A program made the translations under genes and the position numbers. The notes under the pieces were generated by a model, which was not told where the DNA came from, ran no database searches, and was given only the letters and a program-made list of their open reading frames with translations. From an uncultured Clostridia bacterium (GTDB lineage Bacteria; Bacillota; Clostridia; Oscillospirales; CAG-272), in the NCBI GenBank assembly GCA_947624945.1, contig CANQMJ010000029.1, positions 1-20,943 of the forward strand: a stretch of 20,943 nucleotides of DNA, read 5' to 3'. Positions 14,699 through 20,916 of the stretch are shown here, one piece after another (positions within the stretch are counted from its first letter, which is position 1; each line of letters starts with the position of its first letter).

Positions 14699-14717
14699 GC
14701 GCCACCCGGAGATCGGG
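14699..14717 (-). pseudogene. Fragment matching the 3' end of tRNA-Cys
   Basis: GCGCCACCCGGAGATCGG here matches GCGCCACCCGGAATCGG at 14783-14799 in the tRNA-Cys gene except for one inserted G. The remaining tRNA body is absent. It lies between two 20-bp hairpins, 84 bp from the intact copy. It may be a decayed tRNA copy or the trace of a recombination or attachment event. Confidence 0.5.
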
Positions 14718-14738
14718 AGTCCGATTCCGCCCTTCGGG

Positions 14739-14781
14739 TTTAATACAAAAACTCCACCATAGGTGGAGTTTTTGTATTAAA
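14739..14781 (-). terminator. Terminator directly after tRNA-Cys
   Basis: The two 20-bp arms TTTAATACAAAAACTCCACC (14739-14758) and complement (14762-14781) enclose ATA. On minus the 3' arm and following bases are T-rich. The hairpin starts at the discriminator base of tRNA-Cys. Confidence 0.85.
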
Positions 14782-14852
14782 GGCGCCACCCGGAATCGGA
14801 CCGGGGAATGAAGGTTTTGCAGACCTCTGCCTTACCGCTTGGCTATGGCGCC
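14781..14852 (-). tRNA. tRNA-Cys (GCA)
   Basis: The cloverleaf is complete: acceptor GGCGCCA/TGGCGCC, anticodon loop CTGCAAA, T-stem CCCGG/CCGGG. It is 72 nt with T at the discriminator position as read and no encoded CCA. It is the last gene of the tRNA operon, preceded by its own hairpin at 14858-14889. Confidence 0.93.
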
Positions 14853-14857
14853 TTATT

Positions 14858-14889
14858 AAGAAAGCAACATCCGAGGGTGTTGCTTTCTT
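14858..14889 (-). terminator. Hairpin between tRNA-Gly and tRNA-Cys
   Basis: AAGAAAGCAACA and TGTTGCTTTCTT form a 12-bp stem, extended inside by CC/GG. On minus the T-rich arm ends in CTTTCTTAATAA just before tRNA-Cys, so it may reduce read-through into the last tRNA or be a processing signal. Confidence 0.65.
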
Positions 14890-14896
14890 CCTATGG

Positions 14897-14969
14897 AGCG
14901 GATTACGGGGATCGAACCCGCCACCTCGACCTTGGCAAGGTCGCGCTCTACCAAATGAGCTAAATCCGC
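14897..14969 (-). tRNA. tRNA-Gly (GCC)
   Basis: 73 nt, acceptor GCGGATT/AATCCGC, anticodon loop TTGCCAA in the stem GACC/GGTC, T-arm GGCGGGTTCGATCCCCG. No encoded CCA. Confidence 0.95.
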
Positions 14970-14972
14970 ATA

Positions 14973-15045
14973 TGCCTCCGATCGGAATCGAACCAACGAC
15001 ACGGGGATTTTCAGTCCCCTGCTCTACCAACTGAGCTACAGAGGC
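14973..15045 (-). tRNA. tRNA-Phe (GAA)
   Basis: 73 nt, acceptor GCCTCTG/CGGAGGC, anticodon loop CTGAAAA between GGGGA and TCCCC, discriminator A, no encoded CCA. Confidence 0.95.
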
Positions 15046-15071
15046 AGACATAAAGCGATCCCAGAAAGGAC

Positions 15072-15145
15072 CGACTCGGATGGGACTCGAACCCACGACC
15101 TCCGCCGTGACAGGGCGGCGTTCTAACCAACTGAACTACCGAGCC
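15072..15145 (-). tRNA. tRNA-Asp (GTC)
   Basis: 74 nt, acceptor GGCTCGG/CCGAGTC with one G-U pair, anticodon loop CTGTCAC between CCGCC and GGCGG, discriminator G as expected for Asp. Confidence 0.95.
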
Positions 15146-15151
15146 ATAGAT

Positions 15152-15224
15152 TGGGAACAACAGGGCTCGAACCTGTGACCCCCTGCTTGTAAGGCAGGTG
15201 CTCTCCCAACTGAGCTATGCTCCC
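15152..15224 (-). tRNA. tRNA-Val (TAC)
   Basis: 73 nt, first gene of the operon. Anticodon loop CTTACAA between CCTGC and GCAGG, discriminator A, no encoded CCA. Confidence 0.95.
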
Positions 15225-15272
15225 AAGCTGCCCTATGTCCCGTTCGCGGGGTTCTCCCGCGACGGCTTTGTT

Positions 15273-15301
15273 ATTATAGCACGGTGAGGTCGTGTTGTCA
15301 A
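15273..15301 (-). promoter_or_regulatory. Perfect consensus promoter of the tRNA operon
   Basis: On the minus strand TTGACA (15301-15296), 17 bp and TATAAT (15278-15273) match sigma-A consensus at all twelve positions. The transcript leader contains a CGCGGG/CCCGCG hairpin before tRNA-Val. It lacks the flanking operator seen at P1 and P2, which argues that those flanks are specific. Confidence 0.92.
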
Positions 15302-15343
15302 CAGATTTTTCAAAAAAATTTTCGAGTTTTTTTGAGGGGCTGA

Positions 15344-15367
15344 CGCCGCACTTTATAAAGTGCGGCG
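15344..15367 (-). terminator. Palindrome across the repressor stop codon
   Basis: CGCCGCACTTTA (15344-15355) and TAAAGTGCGGCG (15356-15367) are perfect complements and include the TAA stop. The next bases on minus are TCAGCCCC and then an A run, so it is a strong 3' hairpin but not a classic terminator. Confidence 0.5.
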
Positions 15368-15949
15368 CAGCTCGATCACCTTGCCGAGTATTATGACCGG
15401 CAGGTCCTCGATGTCCTCGTTTGTGAAGAACATAGGCTTATAGGCGGTGTTGTTCGATATGAGCCACACGCCGTTCGGCTCTTTCTGGATGTTCTTGCAT
15501 GTCGCCTCGCCGCCGTTTATCATCGCGACGATCGTGTCGCCCGTATCGGCGTCGGACTGCAGGCGGATGATGATGGTGTCGCCGGGGCAGATCTTCGGCA
15601 TCATGCTGTCGCCGCGCACCTTGAGCGCGATGTATTTGCCGGAGGCTGCGAGCTCGGGCGTAATCTCCTCGTATCCGATGACCTCCTCGATCGCGTCGAT
15701 CGGTATGCCTGCGGCGACCTCGCCGTACACGGGGATGCGGACGCTTACGCCGTCTCGGAGAAGCGAGTCGACGTTGACGCCGAAGTAGTCCGCGATGGCG
15801 GAAAGGCGGAGGGCGGAGCATGATTTGACTCGGTCGGATTTGAGCTCGGTGAAGAAGTTCTTCGAGAATCCGAGGTTTCGAGCGAGTTCCGCGGGGGTGA
15901 TGCCGCGTGCGGTGCACAGCGATTTGATTTTGTCGTACAACGGTTTCAT
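15353..15949 (-). CDS. XRE-S24 (LexA/CI-like) self-cleaving repressor
   Basis: The protein is 198 residues. An N-terminal XRE helix-turn-helix (about 15-40; TPAELARNLGFSKNFFTELK) is joined to a C-terminal S24 peptidase domain. The cleavage site is A80-G81 (EVAAGIP), with nucleophile S115 in GDSMMP and general base K152 in EATCKNIQ, so all parts needed for RecA-stimulated self-cleavage are present. Such proteins keep phage or SOS-type genes off until DNA damage. The ATG at 15949 has GGGAGAG upstream. The gene is divergent from the three-gene fibre operon, sharing a 206-bp control region with it. It resembles a prophage CI more than housekeeping LexA because its recognition domain is XRE, not winged helix. 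Confidence 0.9.
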   Translation of the reverse strand: MKPLYDKIKSLCTARGITPAELARNLGFSKNFFTELKSDRVKSCSALRLSAIADYFGVNVDSLLRDGVSVRIPVYGEVAAGIPIDAIEEVIGYEEITPELAASGKYIALKVRGDSMMPKICPGDTIIIRLQSDADTGDTIVAMINGGEATCKNIQKEPNGVWLISNNTAYKPMFFTNEDIEDLPVIILGKVIELRRTL

Positions 15950-15969
15950 AATGATCTCTCCCATGAAAA

Positions 15970-15997
15970 ATAATAAAATTTCGTACTTTTTTGTGAA
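15970..15997 (-). promoter_or_regulatory. Promoter of the S24 repressor
   Basis: On minus TTCACA (15997-15992), a 16-bp spacer and TATTAT (15975-15970) are moderate sigma-A boxes. The -35 coincides with the TGTGA half-site of the P2 operator, so the repressor would probably control its own gene. Confidence 0.55.
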
Positions 15998-16015
15998 AAT
16001 GTCTTGACAATCACA
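15992..16015. promoter_or_regulatory. Operator half-sites over P2
   Basis: TGTGA (15992-15996) and TCACA (16011-16015) are inverted arms 14 bp apart that bracket the -35 of P2. The 21-base stretch from TTTGTGAAAA to CTTGACAA agrees with the P1 counterpart at 18 positions. Binding here would shut P2 and the repressor promoter at once. Confidence 0.55.
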
Positions 16016-16032
16016 CCGTTTTGTGGTATAAT
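16004..16032 (+). promoter_or_regulatory. Consensus promoter P2 of the fibre operon
   Basis: TTGACA (16004-16009), 17 bp and TATAAT (16027-16032) match sigma-A consensus fully. The transcript has a leader of about 115 nt with a small hairpin GCACA/TGTGC at 16080-16095 before the first gene. Confidence 0.9.
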
Positions 16033-16155
16033 AATAACACGGAGCGGATATGATCATGTTGTTTTACAAGTAAATTATAGCACAGAGAAATGTGCGTGTC
16101 AAGTATGATTCTAAAAAAATATGAAAAAATTTTTTGAGTGTAAAAAGGAGATCTT

Positions 16156-16467
16156 ATGACAAGGTGGTGCGACCACAAAATAGATTTTGAGCTCGGAGAA
16201 GAGCTTGCGGATTCGCATATTTTTATTACATTCAGGCAGGGGGAACGCGTCGTTTGCGAGTTCTCGGACGCGGACGGTGCTGTGACCGTCGACGGGAATG
16301 TCGTCACGCTGTTGATGACGCCGGGCGATACGGGGCAGTTCGACACTCCGTTTACGACGGTGCAGCTCAATATCCTGACGGGCGGGAAAAGACGCGCGAC
16401 GGAGATAATGAAGCTGCCGGTGTATGATAATCTTTGCGAAAAAGAGCTTACGGAGGTCGGTGCATGA
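16156..16467 (+). CDS. Small beta-rich phage tail/baseplate adaptor-like protein (103 aa)
   Basis: The sequence IFITFRQGERVVCEF, then VDGNVVTLLMTPGDTGQF, then VQLNILTGGKRRATEI, follows the pattern of small Ig-like or beta-sandwich proteins encoded just before tail-fibre genes in Firmicutes phages (ITFKQG... DGN..VxLTxxET..F...VQxxxxTxxGxxxAT). It probably links fibres to a baseplate or particle. AAGGAG lies six bases before the ATG. Its stop overlaps the next start as ATGA, so expression is coupled. Function is inferred from pattern and context only. Confidence 0.75.
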   Translation: MTRWCDHKIDFELGEELADSHIFITFRQGERVVCEFSDADGAVTVDGNVVTLLMTPGDTGQFDTPFTTVQLNILTGGKRRATEIMKLPVYDNLCEKELTEVGA

Positions 16468-17402
16468 CGTTTGAAAGAGTGAAGTGCAAGGTAAGGGAGA
16501 GCGGAGACGCGGTGAGGGCCGAATTTGAGGAGGCGCAGGTCTACTCGGTCGTTATCGAGGGAAAGGCGTATCTGCATATAATGTTCGCCGACACGGCTGT
16601 GCCGTCGGAGGGCGATATGAGAGCCGACGGCGGCGACTACATGGGAGTTGCGGTGACGGTCGACGAGGCTGCGCCGACGTCGCCGTCCGCGTACAGATGG
16701 ATGCTCGTGCGCGGCGAAAAGGGCGCGGACGGTAAGGACGGCGTCGACGGCAAGGACGGCAAAGACGGTATAAACGGTAAGGACGGCGCGCAGGGCGAAC
16801 GCGGCGAACGTGGTGAAAAAGGCGAGCGCGGAGAGAAAGGCGAGAAAGGCGACAGGGGCGAGGCGGGCGAGTCCGGCAAGGACTTCGCCGTGCTCGGGTT
16901 CTATGAGTCGCTCGAGTCGCTCGAGGCCGGTGTTCCGTCGCCCGCGCCGGGCGATGCGTACGGAGTCGGCGCGGATATGCCGTACGATATTTACATCTGG
17001 GACGGCATCGGCAAACGGTGGCTCGATCAGGGTGCGATACAGGGCGCGAAGGGAGACAAAGGCGACAAAGGAGATAAAGGTGACAAGGGTGATAAAGGCG
17101 ATAAGGGCGACGCGGGCGCGGTCGGCGAACGCGGTCCCGAGGGTCCGCAGGGTCCTGCGGGCGATGTGGGTCCGATCGGTCCGACGGGTCCGACGGGGGC
17201 AGTCGGTGCGGTCGGTGAGCGCGGACCGATGGGGCCGGAAGGTCCTGCCGGTGCGGTCGGCGAGAGGGGTCCGGCGGGACCGAAGGGCAGCGACGGGAAA
17301 ACGCCCGTTCGCGGAGTCGATTATTTCACCGAGGCTGACGAGGCCGAGTTCGTGGCGCGTGTCGTCGCTGCGCTGCCTGACGGAGACGGGGTGAGATACT
17401 GA
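16464..17402 (+). CDS. Collagen-like phage tail fibre protein (312 aa)
   Basis: The N-terminal domain (1-83) is beta-rich and likely docks to the preceding protein. Gly-X-Y collagen block 1 (about 84-138) is rich in GKDG/GEKG. A globular insert (139-193) contains the fibre phrase FYESLESL...GDAYGVG...YIWDG..KRWLDQG. Collagen block 2 (about 194-278) begins with seven GDK repeats and continues GPxGP. The C-terminus KTPVRGVDYFTEADEAEFVARV is a typical phage fibre end. It should form a trimeric rod. The start at 16464 overlaps the previous gene by four bases, and the stop TGA overlaps the next ATG by one base. Confidence 0.85.
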   Translation: MTFERVKCKVRESGDAVRAEFEEAQVYSVVIEGKAYLHIMFADTAVPSEGDMRADGGDYMGVAVTVDEAAPTSPSAYRWMLVRGEKGADGKDGVDGKDGKDGINGKDGAQGERGERGEKGERGEKGEKGDRGEAGESGKDFAVLGFYESLESLEAGVPSPAPGDAYGVGADMPYDIYIWDGIGKRWLDQGAIQGAKGDKGDKGDKGDKGDKGDKGDAGAVGERGPEGPQGPAGDVGPIGPTGPTGAVGAVGERGPMGPEGPAGAVGERGPAGPKGSDGKTPVRGVDYFTEADEAEFVARVVAALPDGDGVRY

Positions 17403-18739
17403 TGAAGATAGTGACTGACAGTGCAAATTATGCGGCTATTGCGTCGGCGATACGCGCGGTGAAAAAGGATGCGGGGACGATGCTGCCGCGTGAGATGGCG
17501 GCGGCGATATCGTCGATAAGTGCGGGTGTTGAGCTCAATGTCGATTACGGCGCGTCGGAGCCGCTCGACACGTCGAAGCTGTGGGTGCCGAGGAACGGCA
17601 AGGCTCCGTCGGCGGTCATTATAACGGACGAGTGCGACGAGATATGCGATTCGATGTCGGAGTCGTCGACGTTCACGGGTCCGTATGCGGTCAACACCTC
17701 GGCGGTCGAGGTCGGCGGGAAGATATACGTCATAGGCTGTTCGACGGCGCCGACGCGTGCGGTGAATCTGCTCGTGCGCGTGTTCGACCCGGAGTCGGGC
17801 ACGTTTTCGGAGATATCGGGCGCGCAGACGGAAAGAAGCGTGTCGACGGCGGGCGCGGCGTCGGTCGGCGGTGTGATATATTCCGTCGGCGGTAGCACGT
17901 ACAAGGATTATATGAGCGCGGACGCGCAGTTCTACGATACAGTTGTGACGTATGACACGGGAACGAAAAAGAGCGGCACGTTCGGCGCGGTTTTGCCGTA
18001 TGCGATGGCGAAGACGACGGCGGTGTCCTGCGGCGGCAGCATATATGTGATGGGAGGCATAAGAAAGGACGGCGGCACGTTCGAAAACGTGTCGGCGGTT
18101 TACAGGGTCGACGTTTCGGCGGGGACCGTGACGAAGGCGGGCGACGGGATACCGGGGTTTGCGCCCGAGTGCTGCGCCGCCGTTGGCGAGCGCATATACT
18201 GCTTCGGCACGTCGACGCCGATGCCGGACAAGTCGTCGGCGGTCGCGGCGTTTTGGGTGTACGATGTGAAGTCGGGGACGTCGGCGCTCATCGACTGTGC
18301 GTGCCCGGACTTTTACGGGTCGTGCTGCTGTGCCGTGGACGGCAGAGTTTATGTGTTCTGCCGCGACGGGGGCGTTTACACCGCGGACGCGGGCGGCATG
18401 ACGAGGTGTCCGTCGTCGATGGCAAAGCCGACGGAGGGCGCGTGCTGCGCTTCCGTCGGCGGCAAGGCTTACGTCTTCGGCGGGTACGAGCCGTATGCGG
18501 CGAACAATGCATACTGGACGTCGCCGCAGAGGGTAATTAGGACGTATGCGGCGACGGCAAAGCTGCCGGTCGGCACAATGAAGATAGCGGTCGGCGGGTC
18601 GATGAAAGCCGCGATAATAAAGTCCGAGGGCGTGAGCGTTTCCGTGCCGGTATTTGACGTGAGATTCGGCGGAGACGACGGTGTGTCGGCGCACGTTCCC
18701 GCGTTCGTGTACCGCGACGGGTGGCAGGCGGTCGGCTGA
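17402..18739 (+). CDS. Kelch-repeat tail fibre-like protein (445 aa)
   Basis: The N-terminus (1-42; AIASAIRAVKKDAGTMLPREM) is the short helical motif that many clostridial phage structural proteins carry. Six kelch motifs follow, each with GGxxYxxGG-type blades, at about 101-115, 153-165, 206-220, 258-270, 309-321 and 349-361. They predict a six-bladed beta-propeller. The last 60 residues are beta-rich and end in FVYRDGWQAVG. No signal peptide is present, which argues against an ordinary secreted surface protein. Propellers are usual glycan or protein binders, so it is likely the receptor-binding tip at the end of the collagen rod. It is the last gene of the operon. Confidence 0.82.
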   Translation: MKIVTDSANYAAIASAIRAVKKDAGTMLPREMAAAISSISAGVELNVDYGASEPLDTSKLWVPRNGKAPSAVIITDECDEICDSMSESSTFTGPYAVNTSAVEVGGKIYVIGCSTAPTRAVNLLVRVFDPESGTFSEISGAQTERSVSTAGAASVGGVIYSVGGSTYKDYMSADAQFYDTVVTYDTGTKKSGTFGAVLPYAMAKTTAVSCGGSIYVMGGIRKDGGTFENVSAVYRVDVSAGTVTKAGDGIPGFAPECCAAVGERIYCFGTSTPMPDKSSAVAAFWVYDVKSGTSALIDCACPDFYGSCCCAVDGRVYVFCRDGGVYTADAGGMTRCPSSMAKPTEGACCASVGGKAYVFGGYEPYAANNAYWTSPQRVIRTYAATAKLPVGTMKIAVGGSMKAAIIKSEGVSVSVPVFDVRFGGDDGVSAHVPAFVYRDGWQAVG

Positions 18740-18785
18740 CCGATGTGTTTTGTGCGAAAAACATTCGATAAGCGGCAAAATCGGC

Positions 18786-18814
18786 TTGACTACGACTCGT
18801 ATACATGATATAAT
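18786..18814 (+). promoter_or_regulatory. Promoter of the Cys/Asp-rich membrane protein gene
   Basis: TTGACT (18786-18791), 17 bp and TATAAT (18809-18814) give a strong sigma-A promoter about 60 nt before the start codon. It makes this gene a separate unit from the fibre operon and lacks the P1/P2 flanks. Confidence 0.85.
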
Positions 18815-18875
18815 TACAGTCGGCAGGGTAGTCCCCGCCGAAATAATCGAGAGAGAAAGGAGGTAGTTTTTTAGA

Positions 18876-19196
18876 ATGGAAAAGAAAAACTGCCCGTGTA
18901 AAGGTTTGTGGCGCGCGCTCATTATAATCGCCGCCGTTATAGGAGCTTTTGTAGCTGCGGAGGCTGTGCTTGAACGCGTGTTCAAGAAGTATCTCAAGAT
19001 CACGGTCGAGCTCGAGGATATCGACGATCTCGACGATGACGGCGATGAGTGCTGCTGCTGCGACGATGACGACGATTGCTGCTGCTGCGATGAGGAAGAG
19101 GACGAGGATGAGTCCGACGAGTGCTGCTGCGGCGACGCAGACGAAAAGGACGAAGAAGAGTCCGACGAGTCCGATAACGAAAACGAGGAGCAGTGA
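18876..19196 (+). CDS. Small membrane protein with acidic, cysteine-clustered tail
   Basis: This is a 106-residue protein I cannot place in a named family. A short N-terminus with C6 and C8 is followed by one membrane helix (about 12-32), an amphipathic basic stretch (VFKKYLK), and then a tail of about 60 residues made almost only of Asp, Glu and Cys. The cysteines come in clusters C59-62, C68-71 and C83-85, separated by acidic runs. Metal binding or chelation, or a thiol-rich surface, is conceivable but not shown. AGGAGG lies 12 bases before the ATG, somewhat far. It has its own strong promoter and terminator, which supports it being a real, well expressed gene. Confidence 0.82.
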   Translation: MEKKNCPCKGLWRALIIIAAVIGAFVAAEAVLERVFKKYLKITVELEDIDDLDDDGDECCCCDDDDDCCCCDEEEDEDESDECCCGDADEKDEEESDESDNENEEQ

Positions 19197-19214
19197 TCGC
19201 TCCTTTATATGGGC

Positions 19215-19241
19215 AAACCCCGACCTTCGGTCGGGGTTTTT
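19215..19241 (+). terminator. Rho-independent terminator after the Cys/Asp-rich gene
   Basis: AAACCCCGACC and GGTCGGGGTTT form a perfect 11-bp stem with a TTC loop, followed by TTT and more T-rich sequence. It also separates the convergent radical SAM gene. Confidence 0.95.
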
Positions 19242-19252
19242 CCTTTTTTCGT

Positions 19253-20155
19253 TTACCGTGCGCGCAGACGCGTCTCAATCGCCGCGATGACGGAGCGTTT
19301 GTCCGCGCACCACATGGGCGCCGTGAGCATATCGCGGGGACAGTCGCCGGTTATGCGGTGCAGGACGATGTCGGGGCGCAGGCGCGATATCGAAGATGCG
19401 GCGAGCGAGGCGTATTCGTCGAGCGTGAGCGGCGTGTAAAGTCCGCGTTCGTAGAGGTCGCAGAGGCGCGTGCCGCGCATGACGTAGAGGGAGTGTATCT
19501 TCACGCCGAAAACGGGAAGCGAGTTTATGAGGTCGACGGTCGCGGCGACGTCGCCCGCGTCCTCGCGGACGTTTTCGGCGCGCGGCAGCCCTATCATCAT
19601 ATGCGCGACTACTTTTATCCCGCGCGAGTGCAGCGTTTGCACGGCGTCGGCGAAGCGCGCGGTCCCGTATCCGCGATTGATGAAGCGCGCGGTCTCGTCG
19701 GACGCTGTCTGGAGTCCGAGCTCGCACCAGACGTCGCGGCGGTCGGTGATGAACGATGCGAGCGTGTCGGCGCGTTCTTCGTCTATGCAGTCGGGGCGCG
19801 TGCCGACGGCGAGCACGCGAACGCTGTCTCCGCCGACGTCGAGCGCGGCGGCGTACCGTTCGTAGAGCGTCCCGGGCGGCGCGTACGTGCCGGTGAAGTT
19901 TTGAAAGTATACGATATGCTCATGATATTTCGCCGAAGCGGGCGAGTCGAAGTAGCGCTTTGCCTGCTCCGCTATCGAGCCGCATACGATATGTTCGCCC
20001 GCGCCGCGCTCGCCACAGAATATGCAGCCGCCGACGCCGCAAGTCCCGTCGCGGTTGGGGCATGTGAAGCCGCCGTCGATACAGAGCTTGCCGAGTCTGT
20101 GACCGTATGTGTTGCGCAGGTATGTGGAGAGATTATAATAAATGTAGGGGAGCAT
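19253..20155 (-). CDS. Radical SAM protein, YhcC/TIGR01212 type
   Basis: The protein has 300 residues. The start MLPYIYYNLSTYLRNTYGHRLGKL followed by FTCPNRDGTCGVGGCIFCGE gives the [4Fe-4S] cysteines in the arrangement typical of this family (C32, C44, C47, with an extra C39). FQNFTGTYAPP, GTRPDC and ELGLQTASDETARFINRGY are further family segments. These proteins cleave S-adenosylmethionine to start radical chemistry; the substrate is not known. The ATG at 20155 matches the family's N-terminus but has no good ribosome-binding site, so translation may be weak or helped by a 9-codon upstream frame that ends just before it. Confidence 0.9.
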   Translation of the reverse strand: MLPYIYYNLSTYLRNTYGHRLGKLCIDGGFTCPNRDGTCGVGGCIFCGERGAGEHIVCGSIAEQAKRYFDSPASAKYHEHIVYFQNFTGTYAPPGTLYERYAAALDVGGDSVRVLAVGTRPDCIDEERADTLASFITDRRDVWCELGLQTASDETARFINRGYGTARFADAVQTLHSRGIKVVAHMMIGLPRAENVREDAGDVAATVDLINSLPVFGVKIHSLYVMRGTRLCDLYERGLYTPLTLDEYASLAASSISRLRPDIVLHRITGDCPRDMLTAPMWCADKRSVIAAIETRLRAR

Positions 20156-20518
20156 AGTATTTTATCGGTTGATCTCAACGATCGCATCCATATTTGCACT
20201 GTTTTCACATCATTTTGCAGGGCTTAATGCTGATTTTGCCGTATTTATTATATCAGCCGCAGTGCCGATTGTCAATCGACGCGTTCGTTATAAATCCGCG
20301 TAAACGGTGAGATGAGTCGGAGAGACGAAAAAAGCGCAATAAAGGTGTGAACGATTTATTGTAAAGGAATGCGGAGTTTTGGGGCGTCCGCTTATACGGT
20401 ATCATTATGTCAAAGTCGCTGCAGTACGGTGACGACATTTAATGGAAGCAGTTATTGCCCATAAGATATATCAAAATATTCTTTGCCTTTTTTTTAACAA
20501 AGTTTTTTCAAGATCCTC
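20156..20518. other. Intergenic region between radical SAM and PadR genes
   Basis: There is no gene here. It contains the radical SAM leader (20156-20240) and promoter, then about 240 bp in which I see only weak dyads: CAATAAA/TTTATTG (20337-20361) and TCAAGA/TCTTGA (20508-20522), the latter overlapping the PadR -35. Confidence 0.5.
20247..20275 (-). promoter_or_regulatory. Consensus promoter of the radical SAM gene
   Basis: On minus TTGACA (20275-20270), 17 bp and TATAAT (20252-20247) match sigma-A consensus fully. The leader is about 85 nt long. Confidence 0.9.
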
Positions 20519-20563
20519 TTGACAGATATTACGGTTAGTGATATATTTATTACAGTAACCGTA
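20519..20563 (+). promoter_or_regulatory. PadR promoter with inverted-repeat operator
   Basis: TTGACA (20519-20524), 17 bp and TATATT (20542-20547). TACGGTTA (20530-20537) and TAACCGTA (20556-20563) are perfect 8-bp arms that flank the -10 box. PadR proteins usually repress their own operon, and this position suits that. Confidence 0.75.
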
Positions 20564-20580
20564 GTAAAGGAGGCGTAGAA

Positions 20581-20916
20581 TTGCGTGACAATATAAAGGG
20601 CGGCGCACTGACCGAAGTAACATTTTTTGTTTTGCTTTCGGTTTATCAGCCAAAGCACGGATATGTTATCATGCAGTTTATTGAAGAAAAAACGAACGGT
20701 CGGTTGGTGCTTGGCGCGGGAACACTGTATGGCGCGCTTTCATCTCTTGAAGAAAAAGGGTGGATCATGCCGTGCGGCAATGATAGCGGACGAAAAAAAG
20801 AATATCTTATCACAGATGCGGGAAAAGAGATCTGCAATAAAGAAATTGCCCGATTAAAAGAACTGATCAAATGCTCATGTACGGTAAGGAAGCAAGCAAC
20901 CGAAAACAAGAGATAG
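20581..20916 (+). CDS. PadR family transcriptional regulator
   Basis: This 111-residue protein has the PadR winged helix: GALTEVTFFVLLSVYQPKHGYVIMQFIEE, then GTLYGALSSLEEKGWI, then GRKKEYLITDAGKE. PadR regulators repress nearby membrane or efflux genes and release on stress or ligand. The start is TTG at 20581, fixed by GGAGG seven bases upstream; no ATG in this frame fits. Base composition of this gene and its upstream region is richer in A and T than most neighbours, which could mean recent transfer. Confidence 0.92.
   Translation: MRDNIKGGALTEVTFFVLLSVYQPKHGYVIMQFIEEKTNGRLVLGAGTLYGALSSLEEKGWIMPCGNDSGRKKEYLITDAGKEICNKEIARLKELIKCSCTVRKQATENKR

Noticed and set aside
14540..14743. 67-codon plus-strand frame
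   Set aside because: It reads through a perfect 20-bp terminator hairpin and into the tRNA fragment, and lacks a clear ribosome-binding site.
16690..17290. DNA-level tandem repeat or CRISPR-like array in the collagen region
   Set aside because: The periodicity comes from Gly-X-Y codons with variable third bases; there are no spacers.
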